Positions 22,598-34,806 of a stretch of 64,000 bases of DNA are shown here, piece after piece. The translations under genes and the position numbers were made by a program. The notes under the pieces were generated by a model. The model worked only from the letters and a program-made list of their open reading frames with translations, was not told the origin of the DNA and did not search any database. The stretch is from Antilocapra americana (lineage: Eukaryota; Chordata; Mammalia; Artiodactyla; Antilocapridae), in assembly GCA_007570785.1 (NCBI GenBank), contig ML664199.1, positions 23,581,907 to 23,645,906 of the forward strand, read 5' to 3'. How positions within the stretch are numbered: the stretch's first letter is position 1; each line of letters opens with the position of its first letter.

Positions 22598-22735
22598 ACT
22601 TCCCTTGGTAATCCAGTGGTTAAAAATCTGCCTTGCAGTACAGGGGACTTGGGTTCAGTCCATGGTCAGGGAACTAAGATCCCATATGCAGGCAGCTACT
22701 GAGCCTGTGAGCCACAGCTAAGACCTAACACAGTC
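22598..22735 (+). mobile_element. tRNA-Glu-derived SINE (truncated)
   Basis: gacttcccttggtaatccag, tcagggaactaagatcccat, gagccacagctaagacc. 100 bases after the W3 donor. Confidence 0.8.
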
Positions 22736-22979
22736 ATAAATATAAATTTTATTAATTATTAGATGCTAATATTAAAGAGTTATAGGAAAAATTAGCATCA
22801 CCTGTGTTGCTACACTAACATAACATCCTTTTTTGTATATGTCTTTCAGTGTTTCTAATGTATCATGTAGTTAAAATCAATAAATAATATCAATTTCTGC
22901 TTTTTTTAACTTAATGTTTTTAATATGCATTTATCTACATTGTTAAATAGCCCTTAATTTTTAAAAATAGTATGCTGGA

Positions 22980-25290
22980 AGTTATGGCAGCAAGATAGCA
23001 GAATTAGAAGCTCCAGACCTTGTTGCCCCACAGAGATACCAACTGAACAATAGCATACTATCCAAAAAGCGTTTATGAGTACTCCAGAAATCAGGAAGTT
23101 GTAGTATCCCAGGGAAGCTCAAAGCCCAGATTAGCCACATTGTAATGGGTAAGAAAAGCCATTTTATTCCAACTGCATCTAGCCACTCTAGCAAGCCAGC
23201 ACTGCTTTCAGTGTAGAGAAAAAAACCCTGACTCCTAGCTTTTCCTTTGGAAGGGAGAGAGCAGAACATATATTCTAGAGGTACTGCCCAAAGGACTTGT
23301 CTCTGTCTCTCGCTTGTCTGTCTCAGAGCACTGTTGGAGAGCCATCATACATTAGATGCCTGAGGGCCGCAGAGGACAAGAATGAGCTAAGCAGCCTGTT
23401 GCAGAGCCAGAAAGCTTTCAGTACTACAAACACCAGGGGGACCAAGAGACTATAAAATCCTGAAAAACCCGCAAATGTCTCTAATTGGGAAATCTCTAGA
23501 AACCCTGAGGAGAATCATCCCCATGAAAGGTTTAAGAAGACAGTCTGCTCCACACAACACCACTGGGAATCTTTATCCAGGCTAATTGAAATGCACCTAA
23601 GGGATACAGCTTCAAATAGGGGAGAAACTGCCCTTACGTGCATTTTCAAATACATAAAGTACAACATAAAGATAACTAGACATGTGAAGAAGCAAGGAAA
23701 CCTGGCCCAGTTAGAGGACCAAAATTAATTTCCAGAACCAAAAGAAACAGGCCTGTGAATTACCTGACAGAAAATTCAGAATGATCCTCTTAAAGAAGCT
23801 TAATGTGCCATAAGAGAGCACAGACCACTTAAGAAATCAGGGAGATGATACAGGAACAAGGTTGGAGTACCAACAGAGATGGAAACTGTAAAAGAACCAG
23901 AGGTTCTGGAGCTGAAAATACAATAACTGAACTGAAAAATTCACTAAAGGGGATCCAAAGCAGACTCTATCAAGCAGAAGAAACAAGTGATGACGTCAAA
24001 GAATAGTCATTTGAAATTACCAAGTTAGAGTAATAAAAATGAAAAAAGAATGAAGAAAAGTGAAAAAAGCATAAGAGGTATTGAAAGCCCTAGCCAGAGA
24101 ATTCAGTTGAGAATAAAAATAAAAAGACATCAAAATAGGAGAGCAAGAAGTAAAATTATCTCTGTTCACAGATGACATGATCTTACACATGGGAAAACCT
24201 GAAGACTGCATTTAACACAAAGAAACAAACACAAACCTTGTTAGAGCTAATACATCTAGCAAAATTGCAGGATGAAAATCAATTGTTTCTGTGCACTAAC
24301 AATGAAAAGTCCAAAAATATATATTTATAAAACATTTACAATAACATTAAAAAATATAACTTAGGAATTAGTCAAGGGGTGAAAGCTTTATACACCAGAA
24401 ATTACAAAATATTGCTGAAAGAAGTTGAAGACATAAATTAATGGAAAGGTACCCATGATCATGATATAGAAAATTTAATATAGTTAAAATGTCTATATTA
24501 CCCAAAGCAATCTATAGATGTAATGCAGTCTCTATCAAAATCTCAATGGCATTTTTTTGCAGAAATAGGGAAAAAAATCCTTAAATACATTCAGTTCAGT
24601 TCAACCTCTCAGTTGTGTCCGACTCTTTGCAAACCCATGGTCTGCAGCACTCCAGGCTTCCCTGTCCATTATCATCAACTCCCAGAGCCTACTCAAATTC
24701 ATGTCCGTTGAGTGTGATGCCATCCAACCATCTCATTCTCTGTCATCCCCTTCTCCTCCTGCCTTCAGTCTTTCCCAGCATCAGAGTCTTTTCCTGTGAT
24801 TTGGTTATTTACATGAGGTGGCCAGAGTATTGGAGTTTCAGCTTCAGCATCAATCCTTCCAATGAATATTCAGGACTGATTTTCTTTAGGATGGACTGGT
24901 TATATCTCCTTGCAGTCCTACGGACTCTCAAGAGTCTTCTCCAATACCAGTACATATGGAATCTCAAAGGACCCAAGAAAGAAAAAACACAAGCAATAAA
25001 AGCAAAAATAGACAGTTGGGACTATATGAAACTAGTTTCTGCATAGCAAGGAAATAATAAACAGAGTGAAAAGGCAGCCAACAGAATAAGAGAAGATATT
25101 TGCAAACCGTATATATGATAAGGTATTAATACCCAAAATATGTAAGTAGCTCATATAATTCCACAACAAACTCCCCAACAGAAAGATGGTCAAAGGATTG
25201 GAATAACCCTTTCTCGAAGACATACAAGTGGTGAAGGAACATGAAGAGATGCTCAACATCACTAATCATTAGAGAATTACAGAACATAAC
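22980..25290 (+). mobile_element. Old L1, sense, internally deleted
   Basis: 5' part (gttatggcagcaagatagca, the L1 5' UTR/ORF1 type) and ORF2 pieces such as ttcacagatgacatgatctt, which encodes the reverse transcriptase FADD-like region, then aaccctttctcgaagacat and gctcaacatcactaatcatt. Many stops. A BovB fragment is inserted at 24592. Confidence 0.75.
24592..24945 (-). mobile_element. BovB 3' fragment, antisense, inside L1
   Basis: ttgtgtccgactctttgcaa, tgcagcactccaggcttccc, tgccttcagtctttcccagc, aatgaatattcaggactgat. The L1 reads on after it (acatatggaatctcaaag). Confidence 0.88.
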
Positions 25291-25294
25291 CTCA

Positions 25295-25390
25295 CTCTAG
25301 GGGATCTTCTCAACCCAGGGACTGAACCCACATCTCCTGCAGTTCCTTCATTGGCAGGTGGATTCATTACTACTCGAGCCACTTGGGAAG
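25295..25390 (-). mobile_element. tRNA-Glu SINE half, antisense
   Basis: ggggatcttctcaacccagg to gagccacttgggaagctc. Forms an inverted repeat with the Bov-tA that starts at 25391. Confidence 0.8.
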
Positions 25391-25612
25391 CTCTGTATGA
25401 TGTGTTGCAGTGTGAAGAATCCACTTGCCGGTTCAGGAGATGCAAGAGACACCAGTTCACTTCCTGGGTCAGGAAGATCTCCTAGAGTAGGAAATGTCAA
25501 CCCACTCCAGTATTCTTGCCTAGAAAATTCCATGGACATAGGAGCCTGGCAGGCTATAGTCAGTGGGCTCACAAAGAGTCAGACAGGACTCAGCAACTAA
25601 GCACACAAGCAA
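25391..25612 (+). mobile_element. Bov-tA SINE, sense
   Basis: gaagaatccacttgccggtt, tcctgggtcaggaagatctc, ctcacaaagagtcagacagg. Abuts the antisense half-SINE at 25295-25390 head to head. Confidence 0.88.
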
Positions 25613-25859
25613 AGTAGACAGACTCTTAGAAGCTAAAAGTAGAATGGGGGTTGCCCCGTGTGGAGGGGAGTGGAATGGGAAGTTGTTGATCAATGAGTAT
25701 AGAGTTTCAGTTCTACAAGATGAAAAAGTTCTAAAGATCTGTGGTACAGCAGTGTGCATATAGTTAATACTACTGTAATGTAGTTTAAAATGGTTAAGAT
25801 TGTAAGTTACATGCTTTTTGCTACAGTAAAAAATTATAAGCATATTAGTAATATTTTAT

Positions 25860-26100
25860 TTATCCATATAGTTGGTATATTGCATTTCTATGTTAGATGT
25901 TTTGATTTCTAGATTTGTCTATTATAAATAATGCTACAGATAATGAACATTTTGTTCCTATAAGTCATTTAAACTGTAATATTATTTCTTAACATAAATT
26001 TCCAGGGAAAGTTAACTGCAACAAAAGTTAGGTTATATTTTTAAGGTTCTTGGTACAAATACATTTCTAAAGCATAGCTAACCATTTTTTATTGCTATTA
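25860..26100 (-). mobile_element. Old L1 remnant, antisense
   Basis: gtctattataaataatgcta and the region around tagctaaccattttttatt follow the order of antisense L1 ORF2 text. Very degenerate. Confidence 0.45.
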
Positions 26101-26111
26101 ATAGTTATCTC

Positions 26112-26372
26112 TTGGAGTTCCCTGATGGTTCAGTGGTTAAGAGTATACCTTGCCAGTGTAGGGGACACAGATTCAATCACTGGTCTGGTAAGATTACACA
26201 TGTCATAGTGCAGCTAAGCCTGATGTGCCAGGCTCCTCTGTCCATGGGATTTACAAGGCAAGAATACTGGAATGCACTGCTGTTTCCATCTCCAGGGGAT
26301 GTTTCCTGGAGATCACATCTGCATTTCCTGTTTTGGCAGACGGATTCTGTACCACTGAGCCACCAGGAAAGC
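26112..26372. mobile_element. Composite SINE (tRNA-Glu head plus antisense Bov-A)
   Basis: 26112-26215 is a sense tRNA-Glu SINE start (gagttccctgatggttcagt). 26225-26372 is antisense Bov-tA (ccaggctcctctgtccatgg to gagccaccaggaaagccc). Confidence 0.75.
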
Positions 26373-26554
26373 CCATAAGGAGATCAGCAAAAGTTTAATT
26401 TTTTTAATTGTTTAATTTGGGTCCAAATACTATGAATTTATTTCATTGGTAGTTAATTTTCTAATTCTAATGTACCCACAATGTCAAATATAGGTCACAA
26501 AACAAAAAATTCATACTAAATCATAGCATGCTCAAATGGCTTTAATACCAGCTC

Positions 26555-26690
26555 CTGGGTTGGGAAGATCCCCTGGAGAAGGCAATGGCTACCCACTCCA
26601 GTATTCTTGCTTAGAGATTTCCATGGACAGCTACAGTCCATAGGGTCTCAAAGAGTCGGACATGACTGAGTGACTAACACTAACAGATAC
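26555..26690 (+). mobile_element. Bov-A SINE fragment
   Basis: gggttgggaagatcccctgg to gactgagtgactaacactaa. The tRNA head is missing. Confidence 0.85.
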
Positions 26691-26789
26691 CTATATTCTA
26701 AGGAAGAACACAGACTGATTGAACAGTAATTCCACATGGACTCTTGTGTTTCAAATATAAGACCACTGAAGCATCGGAAATGACAAAAA

Positions 26790-28117
26790 ACCCTTCTTAA
26801 GGATATGATTAAGAAGGTTGAATGTTCAAACTACCACCAAATTGCACTCATCTCACACACTAGCAAAGTAATGCTCAATATTCTCCAAGCGAGGCTTCAA
26901 CAGTACATGAACTGAGAACTCCCAAATGTTCAAGCTGGATTTAGAAAAGGCAGAGGAACCAGAGATCAAATTGTCAACATCCATTGCGTCATAGAAAAAG
27001 CAAAAGAGTTCCAGAAAAACATCTGCTTCTGCTTCATTGACTACTCTAAAGCCTTTGACTGTGTGGATCACAACAAACTGGAAAATTCTTCAAGAGATGG
27101 GAATACCAGACCACCATATCTGCCTCCTGAGAAATCTGTATGCAAGTGAAGAAGCAACGGTTAGAACTGGATGTGGAATAACAGGCTGGTTCTGAATTGG
27201 GAAAGGAGTACATCTAGGCTGTATATTGTCACCCCGCTTATTTAACTTATATGCAGCGCACATCATGCAAAATGCTGGACTGGATGAAACACAAACTGGA
27301 ATCAGAATTGCCAGGGGAAATATCAATAACCTCTGATATGCAGATGGCACCACCCTTATGGCAGAAAGCAAAAAGGAACTAAAGAGACTCTTGATGAAAG
27401 TGAAAGAGGAAAGTGAAAAATCTGGCTTAAAACTCAACATTCAAAAAAATGAAGATCATGGCATCCGGTCCCATCTCTTCATGGGAAATAGATGGGCAAA
27501 CAATGGAAACAGTGAGAGATTTTATTTTCTTGGGCTCCAAAATCACTGCAGATGATGACTGCAGCTATGAAAATAAAAGACATTTGCACCTTGGAAGAAA
27601 AGCTATGACCAGCCTAGACAGCATATTAAAAAGCAGAGACATTACTTTGCCAGCAAAGGTTCGTCTAATCAAAGCTATGGTTTTTCCAATAGTCATGTAT
27701 GGATGTGAGAGATGGACCAGAGAGAAAGCTTAGCACTAAATTTATTGCTTTTTAACTGTGGTGTTGGAGAAGACTCTTGAGAGTCTCTTGAGCTGCACAA
27801 AGATCAAACCGATCAATCCTAAAGGAAATCAATCCTAAATATTGATTGGAAGGTCTGATGTTGAAGCTGAAGCTCCAATACTTTTGCCACCTGATGTGAA
27901 GAGCTGACTCATTGGAAAAGACCCTAATGCTGGGAAAGATTGAAGGCAGGAGAAGAGGACAGCAGAGGAGGTGATGATTGGATGGCATCACCAGTTCAAT
28001 AGACATGAGTTTGAACAAGCTCCAGGAGATGGTGAAGGACAGAGAAGTCTGGAGTGCTGCAATCCATGGGGTCGCAAAGAGTCAGACACGACTGAGCGAC
28101 TGAACAACAATAACAAC
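26790..28117 (+). mobile_element. BovB (RTE) LINE, 5'-truncated, reverse transcriptase remnant
   Basis: About 1.3 kb of RTE-type LINE. The reverse transcriptase is readable in pieces: CFIDYSKAFD near 27030, MKIMASGPISSWEIDGQTME at 27449 and VRLIKAMVFPIVMYGCERWT near 27660, broken by stops and frameshifts. The 3' end has tcctaaaggaaatcaatcct and ggggtcgcaaagagtcagac, then a short ACAAC/AATAAC tail. BovB is a LINE family that entered ruminants by horizontal transfer. Confidence 0.93.
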
Positions 28118-28440
28118 AAGGACATTATTAAGACATCGCTTATGAAGCTGTGCTGGAAAACTCACCTGAAATGGGACAAGGTCTCTGCCTTGCCTGGAAG
28201 CTCCCTTACATCTCTTCAAAGCAGGAGACCCAGTGCTCCTGAAAGTGTGAAAAAAAGAGCAATGTCCCGAACAACAGCTTGAAGAGAAATGGAAGGCAGT
28301 GAAACCACCTGAGGCAAGATTAAAACTCCAGAGATGCTCATCAAGATTGGAAGACTGGACCACCTCAGACCCCACACATACCCCACCCTTTGAAACATTG
28401 CAAAAGAAAGACTGTTACTACCTATATAAAGAAAATACAT
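28118..28440 (+). other. Unassigned block between BovB and a SINE
   Basis: More GC-rich than the intron around it and not recognised as LINE or SINE. The frame from 28118 (KTSLMKLCWKTHLKWDK) has a faint likeness to the end of an old retroviral integrase region, with degenerate sequence after it. I cannot confirm this. It is not a GCFC2 exon, since the W3-W4 phases already join. Confidence 0.25.
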
Positions 28441-28441
28441 A

Positions 28442-28560
28442 TATGGAGGAGGGCATGGCATCCCACTCCAGTACTGTTGCCTGGAGAATCTCATGGACAG
28501 AGGAGCCTGGTAGGCTACAGTCCATAGAGTCACAGAGTCGGACATGACTGAAGAGACTTT
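28442..28560 (+). mobile_element. Bov-A SINE monomer
   Basis: ggagggcatggcatcccact to agtcggacatgactgaagag. Confidence 0.87.
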
Positions 28561-28881
28561 GCATGATTATTCTAGCAGGTCACCTAATTTACAAATTCTG
28601 ATAGATCCACACTAACTTCGCCTCTGAGACTACCCTGAGATTAGTTGTAGCACCTAAAAATCTCTCTGTGTCCTATGCTACCTTTCCCTTTGAAGCCTCT
28701 CTTATTGTTGAATTTTCCTTTGCTCCACAGGTCTTATAAACCCAGGTTTATATGATTATCAGTTTCCTTGGTGGTCTTTATAAGGTTGCTCTGAAAAATT
28801 TTTCATTAGCCTGTTACTTACTATAATAGAAATAAATTTGTAATATAAAGCAATTTTTATGTTTATTTTCTATTTATTTAG

Positions 28882-29068
28882 ATTAACATTACTACAGGAT
28901 ACTCACCGCTCACATCTAAGAGAATATGAAAAATATGTACAAGATATTAAGAGCTCAAAGACTACCATCCAGAACCTAGAGAATTCATCAAGTCAAGCTC
29001 TAAGTTTTAAATTCTATAAAAGCATGAAAATTTATGTGGAAAATTTAATTGACTGTCTTAATGAAAAG
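28882..29068 (+). CDS. GCFC2: GCFC2 coding exon W4 (coiled-coil region)
   Basis: Acceptor tatttatttag, donor gtatgt. Encodes [19 protein letters not shown] and [19 protein letters not shown], a helical segment with leucine-rich spacing likely to form a coiled coil. Phase 2 in, phase 0 out. Confidence 0.95.
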
Positions 29069-29219
29069 GTATGTGTCTATAAATGATGAATCATTTCCTT
29101 TTTATAGAGAAATTCCTTACCATGCAATTTTTTTTTTTTTTTAGTTTAAATCCCATAACTAGGTACTTAATCTAGGATTCTTCCTACCTATTTTTGACAT
29201 ACTGGAATATTAAGTATTC

Positions 29220-29280
29220 CCTTAATGTTGGACAGTTAGGTGTTTTTTGTAATCATTTTGCAACATGTAAATAGCAATAT
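29220..29280 (-). mobile_element. Old L1 remnant, antisense, left of BovB
   Basis: Antisense L1-like text (ggacagttaggtgttttttg) that continues at 31406-31540 (gtcctagaaattgaattact), split by the BovB insertion. Confidence 0.5.
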
Positions 29281-31405
29281 TTACTTGCAAATAGAAGAAA
29301 TGTGGACAGAGGTTCGTGACATTGTACAGGAGGCAGTGATCAAGACCATCCCCAAGAAAAAGAAATGCAAAAAAGGCAAAATGGTTGTCTGAAGAGGCCT
29401 TACAAATAGCTGAGAAAAGAAGAGAAGCTAAAGGCAAAGGAGAAAAGGAAAGATATACCATCTGAATGCAGAGTTTCAAAGAATAGCAGGGAGAGATAAG
29501 AAAGCCTTCATAAATTATCAGTGCAAAGAAATAGAGGAAAAAAATAGAATGAGAAAGACTAGAAATCGCTTCAAGAAAATTAGAGATACCAAAAGAACAT
29601 TTCATGTAAAGATGGGCACAATAAAGGACAGAAATGATACGGACCTAACAGAAGCAGAAGATATTAAGAAGAGATGGCAAGAATACACAAAAGTACTATA
29701 CAAAAAAGATCTTCATGACCCAGTTAACCATGATGGTGTGATCACTCACCTAGAGCCAGACATCCTGGAATGTGAACTCAAGTGGGCCTTAGGAAGCATC
29801 ACTACAAACAAAGCTAGTGCAGGTGATAGAATTCCAGCTGAGCTATTTCAAATCCTAAAAGATGATGCTGTGAATGTGCTGCACTGAATATGCCAGCAAA
29901 TTTGGAAAACTCAGCATGGCCACAGGACAGGAAAAGGTCAGTTTTCACTCCAAGCCCAAAGAAAGGCAATGCCAAAGAATGTTCAAACTACTGCACAGTT
30001 GCACTCATCTCACACTCATACATTTGAGAAGGAAATGGCAACCCACTCCAGTGTTCTTGCCTGGAGAATCCCAGGGATGGCAGAGCCTGGTGGGCTGCTG
30101 TCTGTGAGGTCACAGAGTTGGACACGACTGAAGCAACTTAGCAACAGCAGCAGCACACACTGGTAAAGTAATGCTCAATATTCTCCAAGCGAGGCTTCAA
30201 TAGTACATGAACTGATAACTTCCAGATGTTCAAGCTGGATTTAGAAAAGGCAGAGGAATCAGAGATCAAATTGCCAACATCTGCTGGATCGTAGAAAAAG
30301 CAAGAGAGTTCCAGAAAAACATCTACTTCTGCTTTATTGACTATGCTAAAGCCTTTGACTGTGTGAATCACAACATGCTGTGGAAAATTCTTCAAGAGAT
30401 GGGAATACAAGACCACTGTACCTGCCTCCTGAGAAATCTGTAGGTCAAGAAGTAACAGTTAGAACTGGACATGGAACAACAGGCTGGTTCCAAATTGGGA
30501 AAGGAGTGTGTCAAGGTTGTGTATTGTCACCCTGTTTATTTAACTTATATGTAGAGTATATCATGCAAAATGCCAGGCTGGATGAAACACAAGCTGGAAT
30601 CAAGATTGCCAGGAGAAATATCAACCTCAGATACACAAATGATACTACCCTTATGGCAGAAAGAGGAACTAAAGAGCCTCTTGATGAAAGTGAAAGAGGA
30701 GAGTGAAAAATCTGGCTTAAAACTCAACATTCAAAGAATGAAGATCATGGCATCCAGTCCCATCTCTTCATGGTAAATAGATGGGCAAACAGTGGAAACA
30801 GTGAGAGACTTTATTTTCTTGGTCTCGAAAATCACTGCAAATGGTGACCACAGCCATGAATTTAAAAGTCACTTGCTCTTTGGAAGAAAAGCTATGACAA
30901 GCTAGACGGCATATCAAAAAGCAGAGACATTATTTTGCTGACAATGGTCCATCTAGTCAAAGCTGTGGTTTTTCCAGTAGTCATGTATGGATGTGAGAGT
31001 TGGACCATAAAGAAATCTTGAGTGGCAAAGAATTGATGCTTTGTAATTGTGTTAGAGAAGACTCTTAAGAGTCCCTTGGACTGCAAGGAGATCAAACCAG
31101 TCAGTCCTAAAGGAAATCAGTCCTGAATATTCACTGGAAGGACTGATGACAAAGCTGAAGCTCCAATGCTTTAGCCACCTGATGCAAAGAGCTTACTCAT
31201 TAGAAAAGACCCTGATGGTGGGAAAGATTGAAGGAAGGAGGAGACAGGGATGACAGAGGATGAGATGGTTCTATGGCATCACCAGCTCGATGGACACGAG
31301 TTTGAGCAGGCTCCAAGAGGTGGTGATGTACAGGGAAGCCTGGCAGGCTGCAGTCCATGGGGTCACAAAGTCAGATATGACTCAGCAACTGAACTGAACT
31401 GACTG
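29281..31405 (+). mobile_element. BovB (RTE) LINE, 2.1 kb, with target-site duplication
   Basis: Contains the region after the endonuclease (gaagaaaagaagagaagcta, gagatggcaagaatacacaa) and the reverse transcriptase (FYCFIDYAKAFD-type text near 30330; VCQGCVLSPCLFNLYVEYIM at about 30507), then the standard 3' end. Flanked by AAATAGCAATAT at 29269-29280 and 31406-31417. A Bov-A SINE is nested at 30023. Several stops and frameshifts; not able to move itself. Confidence 0.95.
30023..30155 (+). mobile_element. Bov-A SINE nested in BovB
   Basis: gagaaggaaatggcaaccca to gcaacttagcaacagcagca. Removing it restores the BovB text cactcatctcacacactgg as seen in the copy at 26850. Confidence 0.92.
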
Positions 31406-31804
31406 AAATAGCAATATAAATTTTTAAAGTTCTGTTTGTTTAAGAAAAGTCCTAGAAATTGAATTACTAAGTCAAAGTGTCCAAATATATTAAGGCTTAT
31501 GAAACATTGCTAAATTATCCTTCAGAAAAATTCTGTCAGTTTCTAGTAGATTTAGTTTTTACATGTTTATTTTTATTTCACAAGTCATTTGTTTTTCTTA
31601 ACATATATAGTTTTCTTCTAGTGAATTATTTGTGTCCTTTGCCCTGCTCTCTTCTTGTTTATACCTTGGGTTTGTTTCCTTTTTCCCAGTATATGATGAA
31701 CAGCTTTCTGTTGCTTAAAAATTTTAGTGCTTTATCCTATTTGATGTAGGTAAACATTCCAGTTTGTTTTGTCTTTTGATTTTGTTGCAGTGGTGTTTTG
31801 ATAT

Positions 31805-32015
31805 TTGTTGTTGTTTAGTCACTAAGTTGTTTCCAACTCTTTTTTGACCCCATGGACTGTAGCCTGCTAGGCTTCTCTCTCCATGGGATTTCCCAGGCAA
31901 GAATACTGGAGTGGCCTGCCATTTCATTATCCAGGGGATCATCTAGACTCAGGGATCAAACCCACATCTACTGCTTGGCTGGCAGATTCTTACTGCTGTG
32001 CTACCTAGGAAGTCC
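31805..32015 (-). mobile_element. Bov-tA SINE
   Basis: tgttgtttagtcactaagtt, gacccCATGGACTGTAGCC-type text, ending ctacctaggaagtcc. Confidence 0.9.
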
Positions 32016-32053
32016 TTTTTTTGATATTAGGTGTGCTTTTTGTTTTTTTCTTT

Positions 32054-32865
32054 TCAATTTTTAATTGAAGTATAGTTGATTTACAATGTTGTGTTAGTTC
32101 CTGGTGTATAGCAAAGTGATTCAGTTATATATATGTATGTTCTTTTCATATTCTTTTCCATTATGGTTTATTTCAGGATATTGAATATAGTTCCCTGTGG
32201 TGTACAGTAAGATCTGGTTGCTTATTTTGTATACAGTAGTTTGTATCTGCTAATCCCAGACTCCTGGTTTATTCCTCCCCATAGATTCATTCTTATCATA
32301 TTTTATATTCCACAGATAAGTAATATCATAATGTATTTGTTTTTCTTTCTGACTTACTTCACTTAGTGTTATTGTCTCTAGGTGTATCCCTGCTGCTGCA
32401 AATGGCATTATTCTTTTTTATGGCTGGGTTGTATTCCAGTGTGAGTGTATGTGTGTGTGTGTATACATATATACACCATATCATCCTTATCCAGGCATCT
32501 TTCAGGGACATTTAGATTGCTTCCGTGTCTTGGCTCTTGTGAATAATGTTGCTATGAACATTGGGATGCATGTATCTGTTTGAATTAGAGTCTTCTCCAG
32601 ATATATGCCCAAGAGTGTAGTTTCAGGAGCATATGGCAACTCTGGTTTTTTAAGGAACCACCATATTGTTTTCCATAGTAGTTGTACCAGTTTATACACC
32701 CAGCAACAGTGTAGGAGGGTTCCCATTTCTCCACAGCCTCTCCAGTATTTGTTATATGTAGACTTTTTGTTGTTGACCTTTGTAACCAGTGTGATATGAC
32801 ACCTCATTGTAGTTTTGATACACATTTCTCTATTAGCAATGATATCAGATGTTTTTAAATTTTTA
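32054..32865 (-). mobile_element. L1 3' end, antisense
   Basis: ttaattgaagtatagttgat at the 3' end, then ORF2 C-terminal antisense (gtgaataatgttgctatgaa, tccccacagcctctccag-type text). The minus strand at 32502-32825 reads LLHCCWVYKLVQLLWKTIWW, a decayed ORF2 end. Contains a short GT run at 32449-32463. Confidence 0.85.
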
Positions 32866-33697
32866 TGTTAATCAGATTTGTGAATCATTCTTTTCCATTA
32901 TAATTCCTATTTTTGTTTTATACATACAAATTGGGGTCTTGGGTTGTCTTTTTTTTAAAGCAGACTAATCATTTTAAAAATACATTCTACTTTCTTCATT
33001 ACTTTTAAAAGATTACCAAATTAGTTTCTCCCCTATTGTTTTAAGTCAACTACCTTTAATACCATTTGGTAGCTACTTTTCTGAAATATTTATTACAGTG
33101 TGACTTTCTTCATTCATCCTTGAAGAATTACACCATCAAAGGCTTGAATCCATAGCATTAGCTGTGGAACGTGATTGAAGTAGGGGAAATTGTTGCTCAA
33201 GAAGTATATAATATGAATTCCAGTTTTAACTAATCACTCAATTCTGCTTCAGAGCTTACTTTCTTGTCTGTTTAGGCCTCTTCTGTCCTCTGTTTTTTTC
33301 AAATTTTACCAGTTTCTTCAGAGGTTCCTCTACAGTCTGACATGCTCAGCCTGTGAAAAATAGCTACAGTCATCATTTCCTCCTTCTCTTCTATCTCAAA
33401 AAAGAATCTTTCTTATCTATCCACTTTTATCCATATTCCTAACTCCAGCCAAGTTAGGTTTTATTATTTATGACATTTATAGCTGTTTTGGTGCAATAAG
33501 TTTATTTTCTAGTTTTATTAGTATTATAAGTATTGGAAGCTACGTCTGTTCCCCACAATGTTCATTTAATTGAGATGTGATAGTGTTAAAAATGTTTCTG
33601 TTATATGAAATTTGAGCATATAATGTGCTTATATATAATTATTTTTTATAATCATATGATGACCACCCACAAAATGTTACTTATGTATGTATTTCAG
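32866..33697. other. Intron before W5, apparently unique
   Basis: Nothing recognised apart from the polypyrimidine tract and acceptor at the end. Confidence 0.45.
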
Positions 33698-33821
33698 ATT
33701 ATCAACATCCAAGAAATAGAATCAGCCATGCATGCACTCCTTTTAAAACAAGCCATGATCTTTATGAAACGCAGGCAAGATGAATTAAAACATGAATCAG
33801 CGTATTTACAACAGTTATCAT
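33698..33821 (+). CDS. GCFC2: GCFC2 coding exon W5
   Basis: Acceptor atttcag; the donor is the less usual T|gttagt. Encodes [19 protein letters not shown] and [11 protein letters not shown], then LQQLS. Continues the helical region of W4. Splicing at 33821 joins TCA T to GC in W6 as a cysteine codon and keeps frame. Confidence 0.93.
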
Positions 33822-34806
33822 GTTAGTGTTTTTCATGTTCAATGTGATTTTTTGTTCATTAAGCTAAATTGTTAGCTAAAAGATAAAAATATTTTTATTT
33901 CTGTATAAAAAATGTTTATTGTGTATTTTCCCACTGAACTTTCACCTACCCTCTTCTAAAATTCCCAAACCATTTTAAAATCTGGGCTTCAAAATGTCTT
34001 AAATTAAATCCAAGTCTAAAAAAATAAAAATTATGACTTCTAATCACTTAGTGTTTGAAAGAAAATATTTATTTGACCATTTAATGATTATTTTGAGATG
34101 ACTTGACATAAACATATAGACTGTGTCAGTAGTCTAACTTTATAAATCTTCCATAGATTGATTGTGGAAGTTAAAGAAATTCCCGTGGGTTTCAGTATAG
34201 AATCATCTATAAGATCTCATTATATTAATAAAAGAATTGGATGTAGCCCTTTAAGTCTCAAACTGATTTTGTATTTGCTGAAATGTCTTCCTTTGATTAA
34301 GGTGCTGTCAGAGTATAGTGAAAGAAATGATACCACAGCATCAAGTAGATGATAAAAGCAAAATCAAAATGACTCGAATATATGACATTTAGTTGGTCAT
34401 AAATTAGAGTATATGCTAAAATAGGAGATAATATGAATAACATATTGGTAATGTGTTTCTAGAATTTGACCATAGGGACAGAAAAAAAAAATGATGAAAA
34501 CTGCTGAAAAAGAATACAAGGGAAAGAAACTTTATTTTTGTTACTTTTCTCAAGTGCTGAACTATATTCGCCAGACAAGGTACATTTTCTTAGATTAGCA
34601 AACTCAATATCTATTAATATTGTGGTAGAGACTTAACATTTCAATTTCATTGCATGATGAAATATGCAGTTTAAGCATAGTCTACATATGGATGTTTGTA
34701 TATACAAATATGTATATATACTTAAAATATAACTTTTGTTTTCAAAATGTTTCACTGTGTTTCTTTTTAGAATTTATAGCATAAAATCAATTTTATTCAT
34801 TAACAG
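33822..34806. other. Intron between W5 and W6, apparently unique
   Basis: AT-rich, no repeats recognised. A 64-codon open frame at 34158 has no recognisable product. Confidence 0.5.

Noticed and set aside
29549..29887. 112-codon plus-strand frame
   Set aside because: Part of the BovB LINE between endonuclease and reverse transcriptase; not a host gene.
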